A stretch of DNA of 38,085 bases from Dunaliella salina. Taxonomy: Eukaryota; Chlorophyta; Chlorophyceae; Chlamydomonadales; Dunaliellaceae. Each line of letters begins with the position of its first letter. Position 1 is the first letter of the stretch. The stretch lies in the NCBI GenBank assembly GCA_002284615.2, contig MU069661.1:119081-157165 (forward strand), read 5' to 3'. Both the position numbers and the translations under genes were made by a program. The notes under the pieces are model-generated. The model had not been told where the DNA came from. It saw only the letters and a program-made list of their open reading frames with translations, and did no database searches. Below, piece after piece: positions 33,280 to 38,085 of the stretch.

Positions 33280-33665
33280 TCTTGAGCATCTCCTGATTCA
33301 AGAGCATCAACCATGGTTGAAAGATCCCAGAGGGGGGCAACTGAGGCCCAAAATCAGGTGTTTTTTGCATGCTCACCGCATATGCCCCGTAACAGGCATG
33401 TTTCCAATGTTGGTTCCTTTGACTGTTTGTAGCACCTGAGCTTGAGTTGTGCCAGTTATGGGACACGTGCCTAACGTGCCTAATCAGGTGCGGTGTGAAC
33501 CCTAGTTTTACCACCAAACCTCCATTTTAGATCACGCACTCTGGATCATTAAAATCCACCCAATCTGGTGCACACCAAATTGGGTGATTTTGAGTGATTT
33601 GGAGACCTCGTAACAAAAGAGTACAACTGCAAAAAAAATTGAGTGAAAAGACCCAGCGAGTGGTG
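33280..33665 (-). repeat. Dispersed repeat, inverted relative of 3.2-3.6 kb
   Basis: Its reverse complement repeats the left-hand copy's CACTC...TTTTTTGCA, TTTTGTTAC, CACCCAATTTGGTG and TTGGGCCTCAG words in the same order. A piece (CCAGTCTTGAGCAT) also recurs at 34.82 kb. Confidence 0.6.
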
Positions 33666-33739
33666 AGATACAGAATGTTAGCCACTCTCCCCAGGAGGGA
33701 AGATTTAGTGTAACTTTTGGACGGCACGTGTCAATCCGT

Positions 33740-34480
33740 TTGAAAACTAAATATTCGGAATCCTGAGCTCAAGAGCTATCGATTGGTATATATATGAATC
33801 CAATTGGAGGGGGTCGGGGGGGAAAGGGAGGCCAGGGGGTCTCGACTTTTTAAGACCCCCCTTCTAGGATTTTTCTGAGCCACTTCTAAAGAATTCTAAA
33901 TATATCTTCGGATTCCTGAGCTCAAGAGCTGTCGATTGGCACCCTCTTTGTGCAAATTAAGTAGAAGGGGGGGTCTGTGAGCGTGGCTGGGAGTCAGTGC
34001 CATGCGCGCAAGGGTGTGGGCAGCATGGGGTGTGGAGGCCGACATGCAGCAAGTCAATCCAAGATCCCAGGATAGTGACTGTGTACGATGCGTAATTGCA
34101 TGGTGAAGTTAGGAGAGCAAATTGTGGACTTGCAAGCCAGTTGTGGGTGCCTGGTAGGGTTGGTATGCATGGGTGTCTGCTCCTCAGTTTTTGCCCCATA
34201 ACTCTGCTGCGACTCAATATTTCATCGCGCTGAGTATGCAGGTTGATAGCTGTTTGAAAGAGCAGATTGATACCCTTTTTGTTTGGGTAAGGGCACTAGA
34301 AGAAGGGGGGTTTCGGGGGGAGGGGGGTGAGAGGGGTCCAGAGCAAAACACGCGCCTTCCACGGAAAAAAATTTTCTCCCTCCTGCATTTCCTGGAGAAA
34401 AAAATCAGAGAAAATAAAAGGGCGCCCAAAAAGGTCAAAATTTGACCTCTTTCTTTCCTATTTTTGAATATGCAAGATAT
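33740..34480 (+). repeat. Dispersed repeat of about 0.73 kb, copy 2
   Basis: This is the opposite-orientation partner of 20.23-20.96 kb. It begins CCTGAGCTCAAGAGCTATCG, a phrase that recurs internally at 33915. G-runs are present. Confidence 0.8.
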
Positions 34481-34489
34481 TACCATGTT

Positions 34490-35550
34490 ATATAAAAGTT
34501 ATGAAAAAATACAGATGGGAGTGGAAAATGGTCCCAGGGTGGAGTTTTGGGCCGTTTGTGGGTGATCTGAGGCCAGGGAGTGATCTGTGGTTGATCTGCG
34601 GTCCTCTGATTTTCACATTTTTTTGGTGAACTTGATATTTTATGGAATAAATATGGTTGGCATGGTCAGATTTGTGAAAGGATGTTGGGAAAGAAGCATG
34701 TTTGGCAAATTGGCCAGCTGCTGGAAATATCCATATTCTACGCTTGGCCCATGCAGAATGAATTGTCATTGAAACAAACAATCAAATTGAAAGCTTGATG
34801 ATACAACAAGAAACACCCAGTCTTGAGCATGCTGCTGCCGTTGCTGCTGCAACAGTCCCTTCCTGCTTTGCTACTTATCCTGCTGCTCTTGACTGACGGG
34901 AGGAGGTGACTGGAAGAAGTGGTGCAAATAGACCTACTTTGACTGCAACAGCCACAAGCAGCTTCAGGGCTTACTTGCGCTAACAACCCTGTTTTTTGGA
35001 AAGGAACTTTTTCCCATTGTTCCACACTTTCTTGCTGCTTTCCCAATTAATGCTCTTCAACTGCTTCTGCGACACATCCTGCATCCCATAATAACATTCA
35101 AATTATTCTGTGGCATAAAGCTTTGATCAATCCATTGTGGCAGATTCTATGCATGCCCTTCTTTTCCCAACACCTCCAGAGATCAATGGTGTGGCCTGTG
35201 CATGCTGAGGTGGCATTTAATACCTGCCAAGCTCATTCTCCCACACAGTGAAAGACAAGGCCCTTCTATGCATCTCCGGTTATCCTGGGACTGTGTGAGT
35301 AAAATCCAAGGGTTTCGTTGGGAGTCGAACACGCAGCTCCGGGGTGTAGGCAAAGTCCAATCAAGTGGACCATGACATTTCTGGTTCGCCCGGACACCTA
35401 GTTCGTGATAATTCCGGGTTTTTGACAATTACATTAATTTTTTCACTGCTCCCACGAGTGTGTGAAGTTTTTTTTTCCTTTTTTGGCACCTGGGGAGCCG
35501 CATTGAGTGCTCAGCCAATTCTAAAGCCATCAAAAATAGCCACTTCCGCA
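34490..35550. other. Unassigned
   Basis: A B-box-like GTGTTCGACTCC on the minus strand near 35320-35335 lacks a tRNA cloverleaf. No exon was recognised. Confidence 0.35.
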
Positions 35551-35551
35551 C

Positions 35552-35642
35552 CTGCAGCACTCGTGGCATGAACACACCCAGCACTGGTGCATGGCTTGCA
35601 GCCTCCAAGATTGTGCCTCCGACTCCCAGCACGATCAGCACG
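35552..35642 (-). CDS. Unrecognised gene, exon c
   Basis: Acceptor CCTTGCAG, one base completing Ser, then 30 codons with a hydrophobic stretch, ending CTGCAG|GTGCGG in phase 0. Confidence 0.6.
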
Positions 35643-37328
35643 CTGCAAGGACAAAGGTGGGATGCCCACATTATGCAATGGGTCAGCTTATGCATATCTG
35701 TTTTTCCTGCACATGACAGAGCAAAATGCGAAGGACACCATAAACAGAGCCAAACTTGCTGCTCTTCCAAGAGGCACAGTGCAAACCAGTCAGGCTTTTT
35801 AGCGTCCTGTGTTTAACAAGGGAGCAGGAAAAATATTTGTTTCAAACACACAATTCTCGGCAGGGTCTGGTGCTCGCTGGCTCTAAGGCACTGGGCCTGC
35901 ATATCACCCTCACGCAGGTTCCTCCAGTGGCCCCATTCTTGTCCTCTGGTCCCTTTGCAGCCATCACCAAACAAGGCTTTGCTTACTCATCACAGAGGGG
36001 GCAGCATATCACTGCATGCAGGTTCCTCCAGTGGCCCCATGCTTGTCCTCTGGTCTCTTTGTAGCCGTCTCCATACAAGGATCTGCATCCTCTACACACA
36101 AGGGCAGCATACCACTGCACGCAGATTTCTCCAGTGACCCCATTCTTGTCCCCTGGTCTCTTTGCAGCCATCACCACACAGCCCAGCAATCATGCGGTTT
36201 AACCGCTAGCTTTTTTTGCAAAACCTATGCAGTCACCACCACACATGGATCTGCATGCTCTGCACATCGTGTCCAGGGTGTTGGTTTAGATAGGCTTGGC
36301 GTCTGCTGCACTCGTGGCATATCCTGCAAACACAGGCTCACACACATCTACAAATGTGTACTCCCTGACAAAAAGCTGATATATATGGCATACATACATG
36401 GAATGGGCCACCCCTACATATCTTGCATACACAGACTCTGTACTTACAGATCTGTGAGGATGAGGATGTGCACGTTCACAACTACCCCAGGCTCTGAAAC
36501 CCGCAGCAGGCGCAAGCACACCTGTTGATGGGGAGCTTCGGTAACCCATCTTGGCCAATCTTCCATCCCGCTCCCGAGGCCAGGGCATCGTTATCCGTGT
36601 CCACAACCTGCACAGCGTGCAAAGCACAAGCACTGTTTGAGTGCCTCTTCCCGGAAACTGTGCCATTCGACTGAGCAAAAATGCAGCTCACCCTTGTCAC
36701 ACCTCCCTAAACTTCAAGGCTATTACCCACTCAGCAACCACAAGGCTGCATCTTCAATCAAAAAAAGCGCGCCCAAGCCTGGATGCTCTGGCAATGTAAG
36801 GAAGTACAGAGGTGAACTTCTTGGGACACAATTCGCATAAGCAGCATCGAGGTTCTCCAGCATTCTGGCAGAATCAGGCAATGATCTATCAGGCAGACCC
36901 CTTGCTGTTTGGCACTCTGTTTGTGCATATCATGTCAGGGCAACCATTGTCATCCCTGGGGACCTGAGCGATGGAAATGCATTGCTTGAACAAATGGTTA
37001 AGACAGCTTGGGCATTGACTCAACATGTTTCTATGGGGATTGCACGCTGTGAGCTCTTGGCTTTGCCAAACTCTTCATCGGACAAATTCATTTGGCTGGT
37101 AAGTCTCTCAAACCCTTAGAGCATCCCTTAATGCACACAGCCTCTGGCTTGCATAGACTTTTTCTTTCTTTCTGAGCATGAAAGGTGGGAGCATGACAAA
37201 AGTCAGACGGCTGGAAACTCGATGGCGAACACTAGCTTTACCTTGATGGCAGTAGGGACGATCTGGGTGAAAGGAACTCGCAGCGCAGCTCGAGAATCCA
37301 TGGCCTTCTCGGCGTTGAGGACAGTGCC
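35552..37328 (-). CDS. Unrecognised protein, three internal exons (partial)
   Basis: Exons 37328-37242, 36607-36522 and 35642-35552 join through GT-AG introns with matching phases (0, then 2, then 0) to about 88 residues. They read TVLNAEKAMDSRAALRVPFT, QIVPTAIKVVDTDNDALASG, AGWKIGQDGLPKLPINS, then a hydrophobic VLIVLGVGGTILEAA and SHAPVLGVFMPRVLQ. The last part could be a membrane helix. I cannot name the family. Phase agreement over two introns and the smooth protein text argue for a real gene. Both ends are missing: upstream exons may lie to the right of 37328 or beyond the edge, and downstream exons below 35552 were not found. Confidence 0.6.
35914..36180. repeat. About 103-bp tandem repeat in intron
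   Basis: GCAGGTTCCTCCAGTGGCCC-like starts lie at 35914, 36018 and 36121. The array is in the intron between exons c and b. Confidence 0.9.
36522..36607 (-). CDS. Unrecognised gene, exon b
   Basis: Acceptor CTGTGCAG, VVDTDNDALASGAGWKIGQD and GLPKLPIN, then split AG|GTGTGC, completed to Ser by the next exon. Confidence 0.6.
37128..37174 (+). repeat. Dispersed pyrimidine-tailed repeat, copy 4
   Basis: It reads TTAATGCACACAGCCTCTGG, CTTGCATAGAC and a T/C tract, 68 bases from exon a. Confidence 0.75.
37242..37328 (-). CDS. Unrecognised gene, exon a
   Basis: Acceptor GATGACAG, 29 codons from GTVLNAEKAMDSRAAL to PTAIK, donor GTAAAG. Confidence 0.6.
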
Positions 37329-37329
37329 C

Positions 37330-37900
37330 TGTCATCGTGGCCATAGTGTGGTTTTGGTGTGACTTTCACAGCGCCACAGGAAGTAAAAGGAACCCAATCA
37401 AGCAGGAAGTGCACCGTCATTGTGCCCCCTTTCTGCTGGCTTGACACCAACAATTTAGTGCGCCCGAAGGTCTGGCCTCGGCAGATTTCACACGAGCAAT
37501 AAATCAGCAGATCCAGTGCCAAATCAGTGCTGAATCCAGGCTTTTGACAGAGGCTACCGAGTGCCATACAGGGCATCTTGTTGCATGAAAAAGCAGATCC
37601 AAAGCCGCAAAGGATTCCTTCCATCTATCAATTCCAGATGAGAGTGAAAATTATCATGTGAAAGTGAGGGGGTGCATAATGGAAACACATTGCATCTCCC
37701 TCAGCCGTCACCTCGCAGACTGCCCTCTTCCTCACTCCTCACCTTCCCCAAACCCTAATGCGCGCACAAGCACATGTTGCTCCTTGCTCAGCTCCTAGCC
37801 CAGCAAATGCTTCTAAAGACCTGGCAATCAGAGCTTGCCCGGCACAAATAGCTCACAGCAGGGTGACGGATGTTTGCAGCTGGGAGCAAGCCACAACAAC
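37330..37900. other. Unassigned
   Basis: No convincing exon was found. This could be an intron or the 5' region of the unrecognised minus-strand gene. Confidence 0.35.
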
Positions 37901-38085
37901 AGCTGCACGCGAGCTGCAAAACCCATGCACGCCTGCAGCTGCACGCGAGCTGCAAAACCCATGCACGCCTGCAACTGCACGCGAGCTGCCAAACCCATGC
38001 ACGCCTGCAGCTGCACGCGAGCTGCCAAACCCATGCACGCCTGCAGCTGCGCGCGAGCTGCAAAACCCATGCACGCCTGCAGCTG
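37901..38085. repeat. 36-bp GC-rich tandem array at window edge
   Basis: Units start at 37901, 37937, 37973, 38009 and 38045, and a sixth starts at 38081. The core is AGCTGCACGCGAGCTGCAAA then ACCCATGCACGCCTGC. Because 36 is a multiple of 3, several frames stay open as 12-residue repeats. No gene is implied. Confidence 0.97.

Noticed and set aside
35295..35370. Possible tRNA on the minus strand (GTTCGACTCC)
   Set aside because: The T-stem halves do not pair and no acceptor stem was found; at most a B-box relic.
37788..38063. Minus-strand 12-residue repeat protein
   Set aside because: Open frames follow from a 36-bp period; no start context, splice site or conserved domain.

Overview
The window looks like nuclear DNA of a green, plastid-bearing eukaryote, probably a unicellular green alga. 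Genes are split by long GT-AG introns. Two recognisable genes are plastid-type: a bacterial-type tRNA (guanine-N7)-methyltransferase (trmB) and the MEP-pathway enzyme IspF. Microsatellites, minisatellites and decayed retroelements fill most of the rest. The genus cannot be fixed from sequence alone. One 132-base N run and three single Ns mark assembly gaps.

Left part (1-6.3 kb). A minus-strand first exon resembling CHMP2/VPS2 (ESCRT-III) leaves the window to the left. About 0.84 kb away, a plus-strand trmB can be assembled from six exons whose phases all fit (1049-6273). Its exon 2 carries a glutamine-rich repeat insert and its last exon an acidic insert.

Middle-left (6.3-11.2 kb). This stretch holds a tRNA-like SINE, a decayed retroelement 3' end, and a mirror-image GGTTCC minisatellite pair flanking a 145-bp tandem repeat with telomere-like CCCTAA words.

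Middle (11.2-19.6 kb). ispF lies on the minus strand in five phase-consistent exons (19535-11369). Its introns hold a SINE, tandem arrays and a gapped TG repeat. One intron is almost wholly a 170-bp tandem repeat.

Retroelement block (20-31 kb). Fragments of one non-LTR-like family are stacked in both orientations. Together they show an RT palm/thumb end, a PHD finger, a possible methyltransferase-like segment, RNase H, a CCHH/C zinc knuckle, and a PD-(D/E)XK nuclease-like segment ending in SNPPDPH. The layout suggests a plus-strand element (23.2-26.07 plus 28.64-31.06 kb) split by a 5'-truncated antisense relative. No copy is intact. Two fold-back hairpins and two inverted repeat pairs lie around the block.

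Right part (31-38 kb). There is one candidate zinc-binding terminal exon (plus). Three phase-consistent minus-strand exons belong to a membrane protein I cannot name. The window ends in a 36-bp GC-rich tandem array. The recognised genes share no operon or pathway; the plastid theme is the only link.
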